A DNA stretch of 64,000 bases from Marinomonas rhodophyticola (GTDB lineage: Bacteria > Pseudomonadota > Gammaproteobacteria > Pseudomonadales > Marinomonadaceae), in the NCBI RefSeq assembly GCF_026113935.1, contig NZ_JAPEUL010000009.1, positions 144,501 to 208,500 of the forward strand, given 5' to 3'. Of this stretch, positions 35,963-46,129 are shown in pieces (within the stretch, counting starts at the first letter, position 1; the number at the start of each line of letters is the position of its first letter). Both the position numbers and the translations under genes were made by a program. The notes beneath the pieces are model-generated. The model was given only the letters and a program-made list of their open reading frames with translations, was not told the origin of the DNA and made no database searches.

Positions 35963-38036
35963 ATGACCGATGGATTAGACACTCAAGACGTTCGTGAGCT
36001 AAAGGGTGTTGGCGATGCGATGGCGGAAAAACTGGCAAAGCTGCACTTGAACACAGTACAAGATCTGCTGTTTCATCTGCCCATCCGCTATCAAGACAGA
36101 ACACGTGTGGTTCCTATAGGGCAACTGCGCTTTGGCGATGAAGCCGTTATCGAGGGCCAAGTCACAGGCGCTGAAATCAAAATGGGCAAACGTCGTAGTT
36201 TACTGTGTCGTATCAAAGATCACACTGGCACCTTGTGTCTGCGCTTCTTTCACTTTTCCGCTGCGCAAAAAAAGCAACTGGAAGCCGGTAAACGAGTACG
36301 CTGCTTTGGTGAGATTCGCCGTGGCAGCACAGGATTTGAAATCTATCATCCTGAATACAAGATCATTGGGGAAGACGAAACACAAGAAGAAACCGCACAA
36401 CTGACACCGATTTACCCACTGACGGATGGTTTGACACAAACGAAAATTCGTCAACTTTGCGCACAAGCCTTAGAACGTTTAACACCCTACAATTTACAAG
36501 AGTGGCTGCCTGACGAGATACGCACTCAATTCAGCCTTCCTCCTCTGGTTGATGCCATTCAGTTTCTTCATCATCCATCAAGAGAGGCCAATCTAGAGTT
36601 ACTCAAATCTGGCTGTCATCCAGCACAATACCGACTATCGTTTGAAGAACTCATGGCGCACCAGCTTTCTCTAATTGGCAAACGCATAAAAGCCAAACAA
36701 GATGCTGCCATCAAAGTACAAGCCGCAGGTGAATTAAGCCAACGGCTCTTGCAACAGCTTCCCTTTTCACCAACTAATGCGCAGCAACGGGTTTTTCAAG
36801 AGATCCTTAACGACCTCGGCTCAGGTCATCCTATGCTGCGTTTGGTTCAGGGCGATGTAGGCTCAGGGAAAACCTTAGTGGCGGCGTTGGCGGCGGCGTC
36901 TGTTGTACAGGCTGGCTACCAGGTTGCCATTATGGCGCCCACCGAAATTCTAGCCGAACAACACTATATCAATTTCACTCAATGGTTTGAGCCGCTTGGA
37001 CTCAAGGTGGCGTGGATGATCGGTAAGCTCAAAGGCAAAGCCAGAGAAAAAGAACTCACTGATATCGCATCTGGACAGGCTCAAATTATTGTTGGAACAC
37101 ACGCTTTGTTTCAGGATACCGTAGAGTTCGACCGCCTAGCCTTAGCGATTATCGACGAACAACATCGCTTTGGCGTACATCAGCGCATGGCGTTGCGCGA
37201 AAAAGGCATGAAACATGGCTTCCAGCCTCATCAATTAATCATGACAGCCACGCCGATTCCACGAACCTTAGCCATGTCAGCCTATGCGGATCTGGACTGC
37301 TCCATCATTGACGAGCTGCCACCTGGCCGAACACCAGTGAACACCATAGTGGTATCCGATCAACGCCGACAAGAAGTCATTGATCGTGTGAAAAGCGCCT
37401 GCGAAGAAGGCAAACAAGCCTATTGGGTCTGTACCTTGATTGAAGAATCTGAAGCCTTACAATGCCAAGCAGCTGAAGACACCGCCATTTTGCTACAAGA
37501 ACAGCTTGGCAAGCTTCGTATTGGCTTAGTCCATGGGCGTTTAAAAGCCCAAGAAAAAGCGGACATTATGGCAAAATTTAAAGCGGGCGAGATTCAACTA
37601 CTGGTGGCGACTACGGTGATCGAAGTCGGTGTCGATGTACCAAACTCCAGTCTCATGGTGATCGAAAACCCAGAGAGACTTGGCCTTGCTCAGCTGCACC
37701 AATTACGTGGTCGTGTGGGTCGAGGGCAAACCGCCAGCCATTGTGTGCTGCTTTATAAATCCCCATTAGGGCAACAAGGCAAAGAGCGGCTTTCCACCAT
37801 GCGTGAGACCAGCGATGGTTTTAAAATCGCTGAAAAAGACCTGGAATTACGCGGCCCTGGTGAATTACTCGGCACCAGACAAACTGGGCCTCTGGGAGTT
37901 TAAGGTCGCAGACTTACAAAGAGACAAAGGATTGTTGGATGATGTACAAAAAGCCGCGGTAATATTGCATAGCCGCTACCCAGCCGCCATTTCCCCCTAC
38001 TATCACGATGGCTACCCAATCATGATCAGTACTTGA
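35963..38036 (+). CDS. recG: ATP-dependent DNA helicase RecG, one apparent frameshift
   Basis: An N-terminal wedge domain (about 60-170) with an OB fold, then helicase motifs: I GDVGSGKT, II DEQH, III TATPIPRT, VI QLRGRVGRG, and the C-terminal TRG part. The frame is broken at 37885-37890 (one extra G or C); removing one base gives GTRQTGLWEFKVADL and about 690 residues, the usual RecG length. RecG remodels stalled forks and branch-migrates Holliday junctions. A genuine break would remove the C-terminal 45 residues, so sequence error is likely. Confidence 0.93.
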
Positions 38037-38164
38037 ACGTCTAAATGCTACTTGAGCGTCTTCTATTCTTGACTCGAAGCATCGTAACCTCAATTTAAAT
38101 CGACCAGCAAACGGTATTTGCTTGCACCTGAGTAAAATTTAATCAAAAATTACGCAATGCAAAA

Positions 38165-38183
38165 AGCCCTTAAGAAAAGGGCT
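38165..38183 (+). terminator. Hairpin after recG, possible terminator
   Basis: A 7-bp stem AGCCCTT / AAGGGCT with a 5-base loop about 130 bases after recG, with a second small hairpin (TAAGTG / CACTTA) right behind it. There is no proper T-run, so confidence is low. Confidence 0.35.
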
Positions 38184-38227
38184 CTAAGTGCTTTATCACT
38201 TAATCGATTCGCCAATAAGGAAAGAAC

Positions 38228-38905
38228 ATGGACTCTTTACATAAAGCTTTTCAGGATACGCATTTAAATTTGCAGGGATGTGGCTATCGAATCGAAAATG
38301 ACCGTATTCTTATTTTTGTTCATCGTATTGAAAACAATAGAGCGGAAGAAAACCTCAGCGGCACCCTACAGTTACAGTTATGTGCATTCCCGACAACTTC
38401 CGATCATAGAACAACAAAGACGATTCTTGCCTCGACGACAATTGGCGAAATAAAAGGCCAGCACTTCCTTGGTGATTGCTATTACGATCTGATTTTTCAG
38501 CAACCTCCCGCTGGCTCTTGGTCCTTGGCCCTGCAACTAAGCGAATGGAATGGCGTCGATTATACCTTGTGCGATTCCGTCTATTTTGAAAACCACTATA
38601 AAAGCGTCATTCCCTCTTCCGATCCGATACATCTTGCCAATAACCAACAAGAAGATGCCCAGGCACCCACACCCAAAACACCAGAAAAAGTCGAAAATAT
38701 AAAAAAAAACACTGGCTATTCAGATGGTTATCTCGCCATTAATAAAGCAAAAGTAGACAAGCTATTAAGCGTGAAAGGAGTGCCAAAGAAAGTACTGGAG
38801 AAATTAGTGAAAGAACGGCCGTTTCAATCCGAAAAAGCCGTTCTCAATGTCAAAGGAATGGGTCCAAGCATGTTAAAAAAAGTGCTTGCCGCCATCCCTG
38901 TTTAG
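38228..38905 (+). CDS. Hypothetical protein with C-terminal helix-hairpin-helix motif
   Basis: A 225-residue protein. The first 135 residues have beta-like sequence without a family I know; a hydrophilic linker (135-165) follows; the end (about 175-225) reads KVDKLLSVKGVPKKVLEKLV then VLNVKGMGPSMLKKVLAAI, two helix-hairpin-helix-like turns of the kind that bind DNA backbone (ComEA-like). The ribosome site AAGGAAAG precedes the ATG. It ends four bases into the convergent Lrp gene. DNA-binding is inference; an accessory role in repair or uptake is possible. Confidence 0.7.
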   Translation: MDSLHKAFQDTHLNLQGCGYRIENDRILIFVHRIENNRAEENLSGTLQLQLCAFPTTSDHRTTKTILASTTIGEIKGQHFLGDCYYDLIFQQPPAGSWSLALQLSEWNGVDYTLCDSVYFENHYKSVIPSSDPIHLANNQQEDAQAPTPKTPEKVENIKKNTGYSDGYLAINKAKVDKLLSVKGVPKKVLEKLVKERPFQSEKAVLNVKGMGPSMLKKVLAAIPV

Positions 38906-39378
38906 GGAATATTAACCACTGTGGTATTTTTAACTTCTTCCATGGCAACGTAAGTACGCGACTCTCGAACATGGGGTAGCGTTAACAGGGTCTCTCCCAA
39001 CAAAAGACGATAAGTATCCATATTAGATACACGCGCTTTCAAAAGGTACTCAAAGTCGCCGGCAATCAGATGACATTCCAAAATTTCAGGAATCTCGGTG
39101 ACAGCGGCTTTAAATTCATTAAATCCTTCTGGAGAGGTTGTTTTCAAACGAATCTCCACAAAGACAAGCAATCCAGCATCCACTTTTTTGGGGTTCACCA
39201 AAGCACAGTAGCCCGTAATGTAACCATTACGTTCCAAACGACGCACCCGCTCCAAACAAGGCGTCGCACTGGTCTCGACTCGACTCGCTAACTCCACATT
39301 AGATAAACGACCATTAATCTGTAATTCTCGAAGAATTTTTTTATCTAAACGGTCAAGCGGTTTTGCTGAGTTATCCAT
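38902..39378 (-). CDS. Lrp/AsnC-family transcriptional regulator
   Basis: A 158-residue regulator with LDKKILRELQINGRLSNVEL, helix-turn-helix NVELASRVETSATPCLERVRRLE, and a RAM ligand-binding domain (VFVEIRLKTTSPEGFNEF, LIAGDFEYLLKARV). The helix-turn-helix Cys-Leu-Glu-Arg-Val pattern is typical. It is divergent from the aap operon 600 bases away, so control of amino-acid uptake is plausible, but a ligand cannot be named. Confidence 0.92.
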   Translation of the reverse strand: MDNSAKPLDRLDKKILRELQINGRLSNVELASRVETSATPCLERVRRLERNGYITGYCALVNPKKVDAGLLVFVEIRLKTTSPEGFNEFKAAVTEIPEILECHLIAGDFEYLLKARVSNMDTYRLLLGETLLTLPHVRESRTYVAMEEVKNTTVVNIP

Positions 39379-39534
39379 CTGATGTGGATCTCCTTTACAT
39401 GACTTTAATTGATATCAAAGGAAGGTAGAAAATATGTTTTCTAAGTCTACCACGCAGATTACAGATTATGGAAAGTGCTTTATTCAATATATTGTGTATG
39501 GGTATTCAAATTAAGCACAGTAAATCTCAAAACA

Positions 39535-39609
39535 GCACCAAAATGATGCAAAAAATTCATCTAGCACAAAAAAGATCCACCGCTTCTACAAATCGCCCTA
39601 TATTTGTGC
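39535..39609. promoter_or_regulatory. Two NtrC-like enhancer sites upstream of aapJ
   Basis: Against the NtrC consensus GCACYAWWWTRGTGC, 39535-39549 (GCACCAAAATGATGC) matches at 14 of 15 positions and 39595-39609 (minus strand GCACAAATATAGGGC) at 13 of 15. Centres are 60 bases apart and about 270-340 bases before the sigma-54 promoter start point. The distance is long for NtrC but allowed for an enhancer. Confidence 0.5.
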
Positions 39610-39855
39610 GCAAAGACAACCTACATTTGTCTGCAGAGCCTTGTTTTTACTGACTTTAATGAAGACTGTGAGTCAACTAATTAAGTAAGTAGACAGCGTC
39701 TTAAACTCCCAAAAAGTGCAAAAAACAAGTATCACACACCTCTTTTCTGACATTTTATCCTTGACTACTCCTTAAAAGAGTAATTCTATAGGGGAATGTG
39801 ATGACCTTTTAGAAGAATCGTCTACATATACCTAACAACAAGAATAATCAAATGT

Positions 39856-39871
39856 TGGCACTAAGCTTGCT
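39856..39871 (+). promoter_or_regulatory. Sigma-54 (RpoN) promoter of aapJQMP
   Basis: TGGCAC-TAAGC-TTGCT matches the -24/-12 consensus TGGCAC-N5-TTGCW fully, with GG and GC 12 bases apart. Start of transcription would be near 39882, leaving a 110-base leader. A possible sigma-70 pair (TTGACT at 39761, TTCTAT at 39784) lies further upstream and is much weaker. The rest of 39379-39855 is AT-rich with no gene that I accept. Confidence 0.75.
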
Positions 39872-39992
39872 TAATACTTAAACGGAATCGCTAATAATAT
39901 AGTCATTCGCAGATCGTGGAATCTGAAATTAAGAATTTAGTAAGATCAAGATAACAACATATATAAAACAACCGCCTGGGAGGCTCAATATA

Positions 39993-41016
39993 ATGAAATC
40001 GAATGTTGGTAAACTACTGTCTACAGCAGCAATCGCCGCTACAATTAGTACTGGCGCAGCCGCAGCAACGCTTGACGATGTCAAAGCGAAAGGTTTTATT
40101 CAATGTGGTGTTAGCCAAGGTGTTCCTGGTTTTTCCAATGCGGATTCAAACGGTGAGTGGTCTGGTATCGACGTAGACGCTTGTCGTGCAACAGCGGCCG
40201 CTATTTTTGGCGATGCGCAAAAAGTAAAATTCACCCCCACTGTCTGCTAAAGAGCGTTTCACGGCTTTGCAATCTGGTGAAATCGACATCCTTGCTCGTA
40301 ACACAACTTGGACCTACACTCGCGATACCTCTTTGGGTCTAGACTTCACCGCGGTTAACTTCTACGACGGCCAAGGCTTCATGGTACGTAAAGATCTTGG
40401 TGTTGAATCAGCAAAAGATCTTGATGGTGCAACGGTTTGTACAGAGCAAGGTACTACCACAGAATTGAACATGGCGGATTTCTTCCGTAAAAACAAATTG
40501 TCTTACGTTCCTGTTGTTGTGCAAAAAGCCGATGAAGCGCTATCTGCTTACTCATCTGGCCGTTGTGATGTTTTCACAACAGACAAATCTGGTCTAGCAG
40601 CTCACCGCTCTAAACTATCTGATCCATCCGCTCACGTTATTCTTCCAGAAACGATTTCTAAAGAGCCTCTAGGTCCTGTGGTTCGTCACGGTGACAACCA
40701 GTGGAAAGACATTGTCACTTGGGCAATGTTTGTTCAGGTAAACGCTGAAGAGATGGGCATTACATCTAAAAATGTTGCAAAAATTAAAGCTGAGACGATT
40801 GACCCTGAAATCAAGCGTTTGCTAGGTGCAGAAGGTGACATGGGTGCGCAACTTGGTCTACCTGCTAGCTGGGCATATGACATTATTGCTAAAGTTGGTA
40901 ACTATGGTGAAGTCTTTGAGCGTAACGTAGGTCCATCTACACCTGTAGGTCTTCCTCGTGGTATCAATAATCTATGGACTGAAGGCGGTGTTATGTACGC
41001 GCCACCAGTACGTTAA
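39993..41016 (+). CDS. aapJ: General L-amino-acid ABC transporter binding protein, one apparent frameshift
   Basis: Signal peptide cleaved near GAAAA-TLDD, then a family-3 binding fold. The frame is broken at the C-run 40234-40238; removing one C joins VKFTPLSAKERF and gives about 340 residues, normal for AapJ. Marks include SGEIDILARNTTWTYTRD, CTEQGTTTELN and the two Cys of the GRCDVFTTD region. The protein delivers amino acids in the periplasm to AapQM. Operon order aapJ-aapQ-aapM-aapP, preceded by a sigma-54 promoter. Confidence 0.93.
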
Positions 41017-41045
41017 TACCTAAAAGCAATCCGCTTCGGGTATTT

Positions 41046-41071
41046 ACCCAGCGACTAGGCTGTCGCTGGGT
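41046..41071 (+). terminator. Hairpin between aapJ and aapQ
   Basis: A perfect 10-bp stem ACCCAGCGAC / GTCGCTGGGT with a 6-base loop, then a T/C-rich stretch. It should act as a partial terminator or 3'-end stabiliser, so the binding protein is made in excess over the permease, as in many ABC importers. Confidence 0.7.
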
Positions 41072-41122
41072 TTCTCCCCCTTTCTTACACATCTGACGAG
41101 CATTTCATTTGCCTGAATTAAG

Positions 41123-42295
41123 ATGAGCAATAAAACAAAACCTAATAACAGCTTATTGAATGATGCCGGCACTCGTGCCCTCATTTTTCAACTATTGCTT
41201 TTGAGCGTTGTGGTTTTTGTTGGTTATTTTCTTTTTACTAACCTGCAAAACAACCTAGATAATCGAGGAATTTCCACTGGTTTCGCCTTTTTTAATGAAC
41301 CAGCTGGCTTTCCAATTCTCATTCACCTAATTGAGTACACAGACTCTGGTACTTACGGACGAGCTTTTGCCGTCGCATTAATCAACACGTTTGTTATTTC
41401 TTTACTTGGTATCGCACTAGCAACCGTCATTGGTGTTGTGATTGGCCTTGCTCGTCTCTCCAATAACTGGTTAGTGGCAAGATTGGCGACTGTTTATGTA
41501 GAAACATTACGTAACCTGCCATTGCTACTACAAATGTTCTTCTGGTATTTTGCCGTTTTAGCGGCTTTACCCGCACCAGCAAACAGCTATGAGTTCGCGG
41601 ACTTTCTACTTAATAAGCGTGGTATTTACTCACCCAACCCCATTTTCCAAGACGGTTTTGGTGTGGTTATTGCTGGCTTTATCCTGTCTATTGTGGCGGC
41701 AATCGCTTTGGTTATCTGGGCAAAAAAACGCCAAACCAAAACAGGCTTGTGGTTTCCAGCCTACTGGTCATCATTAGGCTTGATTGTCGGTATTACTTTC
41801 TTGGCTTTGGCCATTTCCGGTTTCCCGATTGAGTTCGATGTTCCAGAAAAGAGCCGTTTCAACATCACAGGCGGCATGGTACTTCCACCTGAGTTTGTGG
41901 CAGTGCTTATCGCTTTATCCACCTACACAGGTGCGTTTATCGCTGAAATCGTTCGTGCAGGTATCTTGTCGGTTAACTGGGGACAGACAGAGGCCGCGCG
42001 TTCACTTGGTCTTCGCGATAGCCTTACTCAACGTTTGATTGTATTACCACAAGCGCTACGAGTTATTATTCCACCACTCACCAGCCAATATCTAAACTTA
42101 GCGAAGAACTCTTCCCTAGGGGCAGCTATCGCTTATCCTGAATTGGTGTCCGTGGTTATGGGTACAACGCTAAACCAAACAGGTCAGGCGATTGAAACCA
42201 TTGGTTTGTGTATGTTGGTTTACGGTTCATTGAGTTTAACGATTTCAATGTTCATGAACTGGTATAACAAAAAAATGTCATTAATTGAGCGCTAG
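41123..42295 (+). CDS. aapQ: General L-amino-acid ABC transporter permease AapQ
   Basis: A 390-residue permease of the HisMQ family, with several membrane helices, the N-terminal extension and large loop typical of AapQ, and the EAA loop near the end (EAARSLGLRDSLTQRLIVLPQALR). It forms a heterodimer with AapM and couples to AapP. No damage is visible. Confidence 0.95.
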   Translation: MSNKTKPNNSLLNDAGTRALIFQLLLLSVVVFVGYFLFTNLQNNLDNRGISTGFAFFNEPAGFPILIHLIEYTDSGTYGRAFAVALINTFVISLLGIALATVIGVVIGLARLSNNWLVARLATVYVETLRNLPLLLQMFFWYFAVLAALPAPANSYEFADFLLNKRGIYSPNPIFQDGFGVVIAGFILSIVAAIALVIWAKKRQTKTGLWFPAYWSSLGLIVGITFLALAISGFPIEFDVPEKSRFNITGGMVLPPEFVAVLIALSTYTGAFIAEIVRAGILSVNWGQTEAARSLGLRDSLTQRLIVLPQALRVIIPPLTSQYLNLAKNSSLGAAIAYPELVSVVMGTTLNQTGQAIETIGLCMLVYGSLSLTISMFMNWYNKKMSLIER

Positions 42296-42305
42296 GAGGC
42301 AGATC

Positions 42306-43406
42306 ATGGCTATTGAATTTAAACCATCACCCAGCCTGCCACCACCAGTTAACTCGGTGGGAGCCTTGGCATGGCTACGTCAGAACCTATTGTCGTCGCC
42401 GCTTAACGTTTTGCTGACGTTATTCAGTCTCTATGTGTTGTATTTACTCGTGCCACCAATTATCGAGTGGGGCGTGATTAATGCGACTTTTTCAGGTGAC
42501 TCTAAAGCCGCGTGTACGGGTGGTGGAGCCTGCTGGGCTTTCATCGGTGTGTATTTTGAACAGTTTATGTATGGTTTATACCCATCAGAAGAAACATGGC
42601 GCATCAATTTATCCTTGATCCTTCTTGTTTTATTGGTGGGGGCCTTTGCCATCAAAACCATCAATAAGCTGTACCTTTCTCTGGCGATTATTCTGGTTTA
42701 CCCTGTCGTGGCTTACTTTCTGTTCGCTGGCGGTGTATTCGGTTTAACCGTGGTAGAAACGTCTCTTTGGGGTGGATTGTTTTTAACGACATTACTGGGT
42801 GTAGTGGGCATTGTTGCCTCCTTCCCTCTTGGTGTATTACTTGCCCTTGGTCGTCGTTCAGACATGCCAGTGGCAAAGTCTGTCTGTGTGGTTTTTATTG
42901 AAACCATTCGTGCGGTACCGCTCATTACGATTCTTTTCATGGCCTCGGTCATGATTCCGCTGTTCTTACCAGACGGTATGAATTTCAATAAGTTAATGCG
43001 TGTTTTAATCGGTATTACTCTATTTTCTGCCGCTTACATGGCGGAAGTTATTCGTGGTGGCTTACAAGCTATTCCGAAAGGGCAATACGAAGCAGCCGAT
43101 GCGATGGGATTAACCTATTGGCAATCAATGATTCTGGTGATATTGCCACAGGCACTAAAACTCGTCATTCCAGGTATCGTCAATACCTTTATCGGTTTAT
43201 TTAAAGATACGACCCTAGTGTATATCGTCGGTATGTTTGATTTATTAGGACGTATCCAAGCCGCCAACCATGATGCCAACTGGTTAGGAACCACGGTTGA
43301 AGGCTACGCCTTCGCTGGTTTTGTTTATTGGATTATCTGCTTTGGAATGTCACGTTACAGTATGGCAATCGAACGCAAGTTAGAAACCGGACACAAGCGG
43401 AATTAG
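42306..43406 (+). CDS. aapM: General L-amino-acid ABC transporter permease AapM
   Basis: A 366-residue permease. The periplasmic signature GACWAFIGVYFEQFMYGLYP and EAADAMGLTYWQSMILVILPQALK (EAA loop) are typical of AapM. ATG at 42306 follows TAGGAGG at 42293-42299, so a longer TTG start at 42285 is not favoured. It starts ten bases after aapQ ends. Confidence 0.95.
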   Translation: MAIEFKPSPSLPPPVNSVGALAWLRQNLLSSPLNVLLTLFSLYVLYLLVPPIIEWGVINATFSGDSKAACTGGGACWAFIGVYFEQFMYGLYPSEETWRINLSLILLVLLVGAFAIKTINKLYLSLAIILVYPVVAYFLFAGGVFGLTVVETSLWGGLFLTTLLGVVGIVASFPLGVLLALGRRSDMPVAKSVCVVFIETIRAVPLITILFMASVMIPLFLPDGMNFNKLMRVLIGITLFSAAYMAEVIRGGLQAIPKGQYEAADAMGLTYWQSMILVILPQALKLVIPGIVNTFIGLFKDTTLVYIVGMFDLLGRIQAANHDANWLGTTVEGYAFAGFVYWIICFGMSRYSMAIERKLETGHKRN

Positions 43407-43428
43407 TTAAGAATTTGAGGCCTTTACA

Positions 43429-44208
43429 ATGACAGATAGAAACATGGCACTCGCCCAACTTGAGCCGGGCGAAGAAGCAATCATCGAGTTTATCGATGTG
43501 AATAAATGGTACGGTGATTTCCACGTACTAAAAAACATCAACTTTAGTATTAAGAAAGGGGAACGCATCGTTGTGTGTGGTCCTTCTGGTTCGGGCAAGT
43601 CGACCATGACACGTTGCATCAACCGTCTAGAAGAACACCAAAAAGGGATTATCTCTGTCGATGGCGTTGAAATGAACGACAACCTAAAAAACATCGAAGC
43701 CATTCGCAAAGATGTGGGTATGGTTTTCCAACACTTTAACTTGTTTCCACACTTATCCATTTTGGAAAACCTGACCCTAGCGCCGATTTGGGTTCGTAAA
43801 ACCCCCAAAAAGGAAGCGGAAGAAATGGCAATGCATTACTTGGAGCGAGTGAAAATCGCCAACCAAGCATTGAAATATCCAGGCCAACTATCTGGTGGAC
43901 AACAGCAGCGTGTCGCGATTGCTCGCGGTCTTTGTATGCAACCTCGCATTATGTTGTTTGATGAGCCAACGTCTGCCCTTGACCCTGAAATGATCAAGGA
44001 AGTATTAGACGTTATGATTCAGTTAGCCGAAGAAGGCATGACCATGGTGTGTGTAACACACGAAATGGGCTTTGCTAAAACCGTTGCTGACCGAGTGGTC
44101 TTTATGGATGCCGGAGAAATTGTCGAAGCGAACAAGCCTCAAGAGTTCTTTGATAACCCTCAACACGATCGTACGCAAATGTTCTTAAGTCAAATTTTGA
44201 ACCACTAG
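43429..44208 (+). CDS. aapP: General L-amino-acid ABC transporter ATPase AapP
   Basis: A 259-residue ATP-binding cassette: Walker [11 protein letters not shown]-loop FQHFN, signature [15 protein letters not shown], Walker [12 protein letters not shown], and His-loop VTHEMGF. It closely fits the polar amino-acid uptake group. It is the last gene of aapJQMP and is followed by a clear terminator. Confidence 0.96.
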   Translation: MTDRNMALAQLEPGEEAIIEFIDVNKWYGDFHVLKNINFSIKKGERIVVCGPSGSGKSTMTRCINRLEEHQKGIISVDGVEMNDNLKNIEAIRKDVGMVFQHFNLFPHLSILENLTLAPIWVRKTPKKEAEEMAMHYLERVKIANQALKYPGQLSGGQQQRVAIARGLCMQPRIMLFDEPTSALDPEMIKEVLDVMIQLAEEGMTMVCVTHEMGFAKTVADRVVFMDAGEIVEANKPQEFFDNPQHDRTQMFLSQILNH

Positions 44209-44242
44209 ACAGAACGAAAGCGTTAAAATCTGTTATATTGAC

Positions 44243-44266
44243 AAAAGCCCCATAAGGGGCTTTTTT
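44243..44266 (+). terminator. Rho-independent terminator of the aap operon
   Basis: Stem AAAAGCCCC / GGGGCTTTT with a 4-base loop and a following T-run, 34 bases after the aapP stop. Confidence 0.93.
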
Positions 44267-44293
44267 ATGCCAGTCATCTAACAGAGAAAATGT

Positions 44294-45562
44294 ATGGAAT
44301 CATCACCAGATCGTCAGACAAGCCAAAAGCTACGTGTTGTACATTTAGCGGATCATACTGGCCGTCTGCAAGTCATTTTCCCTGAAAGTCATATGTTGGA
44401 TATCTCTGCCATATCTCGACTTACGAAACGCCGCTTTGAGCCAGTCACCAGTGCCCATAAATCAGGTGATCCTTTAATTAAGCCAAATACAGTAGCAACC
44501 ATTTTAGATGCCAGCCTATTAAAAGAAGCCAGCGTTTCGATTCGAACCAAAGCAGATGAGCAGTATAGAGACATCAACACATCAGAATTAACAAACATGT
44601 TTTCTGGGCCATTGAATCGTTTTGAGAACATATCCATTCACAATGAACTCATCAAGCGACCCGTAGAAAATCACGAAAACGACGAAGAACAAATACTTCA
44701 AGCACTTGGACGTTTTCAATCTATTCGGCTCAAACAACGTTTAGAAGAAACCCTCGAAATTCCTCCATTACCGGCGTCCTCTCACCGAATTATTCGTCTT
44801 TCAACGGACAAAACAGCTGGAACCGATGAATTATGTGAGGTCATTGCATTAGACCCAAGTTTGGCAGCTCAAGTGATTAGTTGGGCCTCATCGCCCTACT
44901 ATGGCGCTCCTGGTAACATTGAATCGGTCGAAGACGCGGTTATTCGTGTCTTAGGCTTTGATATGGTAATGAACCTAGCTCTGGGACTGTCTATGGGAAA
45001 TGGTTTCCACCTACCAGAGGATGGCCCGCGTCACTATGAAGATTTTTGGCTAGGCTCGGTGTCTAATGCGGTTTTAATGGAATCGTTGGTAAAGGCCATG
45101 CCTGCGCAGAATCGCCCTAAACTAGGCCATGCCTACCTTGCTGGTTTGCTCCATAACTTTGGTTATTTAGCCATCAGCACGATTTTACCACCACATTTCT
45201 CTATTTTATCACGCTATCAAGAAGCGAATGCACACCTTCCTTCAGAACTCATTGAAATGCAAATACTGCACTTTACCAAAGAGCAACTTGGATCTTGGTT
45301 GCTACGCTACTGGAGTCTACCGGACAACATTTGGACAGCGATTCGTTACAGTAAAAAGCCACATTATTATGGCGAGCACGCATTGTTGGCCAAATTACTT
45401 TATATTGCCTATCAGTTACGTAATGAAGAAGACGTCGAGCCTTCTGTGTTAGTCGAGGTGGGACTAACACTGGAAGAGGCACTGACATGTCGAGACAAGA
45501 TTTATCAATCTTCTACCGAATTACATAAAATGGTCGCCCTGATCAATAAAATGAACGCTTAG
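44294..45562 (+). CDS. HDOD-domain protein
   Basis: A 422-residue protein. The HDOD domain (about 150-345) begins LEIPPLPASSHRIIRLSTD and includes SLAAQVISWASSPYYGAPG and VLGFDMVMNLALGLSMG; the N-terminal 130 residues look like a YbaK-type fold (HLADHTGRLQVIFPESHMLDI). HDOD proteins are non-catalytic HD relatives linked to signalling. The partners here are unknown. It starts 28 bases after the aap terminator and ends just before ubiC. Confidence 0.8.
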   Translation: MESSPDRQTSQKLRVVHLADHTGRLQVIFPESHMLDISAISRLTKRRFEPVTSAHKSGDPLIKPNTVATILDASLLKEASVSIRTKADEQYRDINTSELTNMFSGPLNRFENISIHNELIKRPVENHENDEEQILQALGRFQSIRLKQRLEETLEIPPLPASSHRIIRLSTDKTAGTDELCEVIALDPSLAAQVISWASSPYYGAPGNIESVEDAVIRVLGFDMVMNLALGLSMGNGFHLPEDGPRHYEDFWLGSVSNAVLMESLVKAMPAQNRPKLGHAYLAGLLHNFGYLAISTILPPHFSILSRYQEANAHLPSELIEMQILHFTKEQLGSWLLRYWSLPDNIWTAIRYSKKPHYYGEHALLAKLLYIAYQLRNEEDVEPSVLVEVGLTLEEALTCRDKIYQSSTELHKMVALINKMNA

Positions 45563-45568
45563 CTTGTT

Positions 45569-46129
45569 ATGACTATCATGAACCCATTAGCCGCCCAACA
45601 ATTTAACTATCGTTGGTGTCCGATTCATCGGGTAAATAAAACTAAGGTTCCCAAAGCGATCTGGCCATGGTTAATGACTAAAGCGTCGTTAACCGCGGCC
45701 CTACAATGCCTTGGCAAGCTGGATGTCGAGGTTATTGAAGAAGTTTGGGGCACACCTACCGCTCGAGAAAAAAAGCGCTTAAAGTTACGTCCCAGAGAAG
45801 CCGCTCGAATCCGTACGGTTTTATTGAAAGTAGATAACAAAGCCGTGATCTATGCTCGCTCTATTATTCCGGCTCGGTCTTTACAAGGCCACTGGCGACA
45901 GGTAAAACAGTTAAAAAATAAACCCTTAGGTGGTTATTTGTTTCAACACAGATCGCTCATTCGCAGTAACATAGAAATCACTCAGCTGCCAAAACGTATG
46001 TTTCCCGATCAGCAGAATGCCTTGTGGGCAAGACGTTCCGTATTCCATCAATATGGCCCTGGAATATTAGTCAATGAAGCTTTTTTTGATGAAATTAACC
46101 AGCTAACACCACCGTTTGGATTGTTATGA
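45569..46129 (+). CDS. ubiC: Chorismate lyase
   Basis: A 186-residue UbiC, which splits chorismate into 4-hydroxybenzoate and pyruvate at the start of ubiquinone synthesis. Family marks: RIRTVLLKVDNKAVIYARSI with the conserved Arg, LGGYLFQH, WARRSVFHQY, and ILVNEAFF with the catalytic Glu. An ATG three codons later (45578) is an alternative start. The stop overlaps ubiA by four bases (ATGA). Confidence 0.9.
   Translation: MTIMNPLAAQQFNYRWCPIHRVNKTKVPKAIWPWLMTKASLTAALQCLGKLDVEVIEEVWGTPTAREKKRLKLRPREAARIRTVLLKVDNKAVIYARSIIPARSLQGHWRQVKQLKNKPLGGYLFQHRSLIRSNIEITQLPKRMFPDQQNALWARRSVFHQYGPGILVNEAFFDEINQLTPPFGLL

Noticed and set aside
37803-38036. Separate small gene after recG
   Set aside because: It is the displaced C-terminus of RecG.
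39468-39653. 61-codon plus-strand frame upstream of aapJ
   Set aside because: No motif, poor ribosome site, and it covers the NtrC-like sites of a long promoter region.
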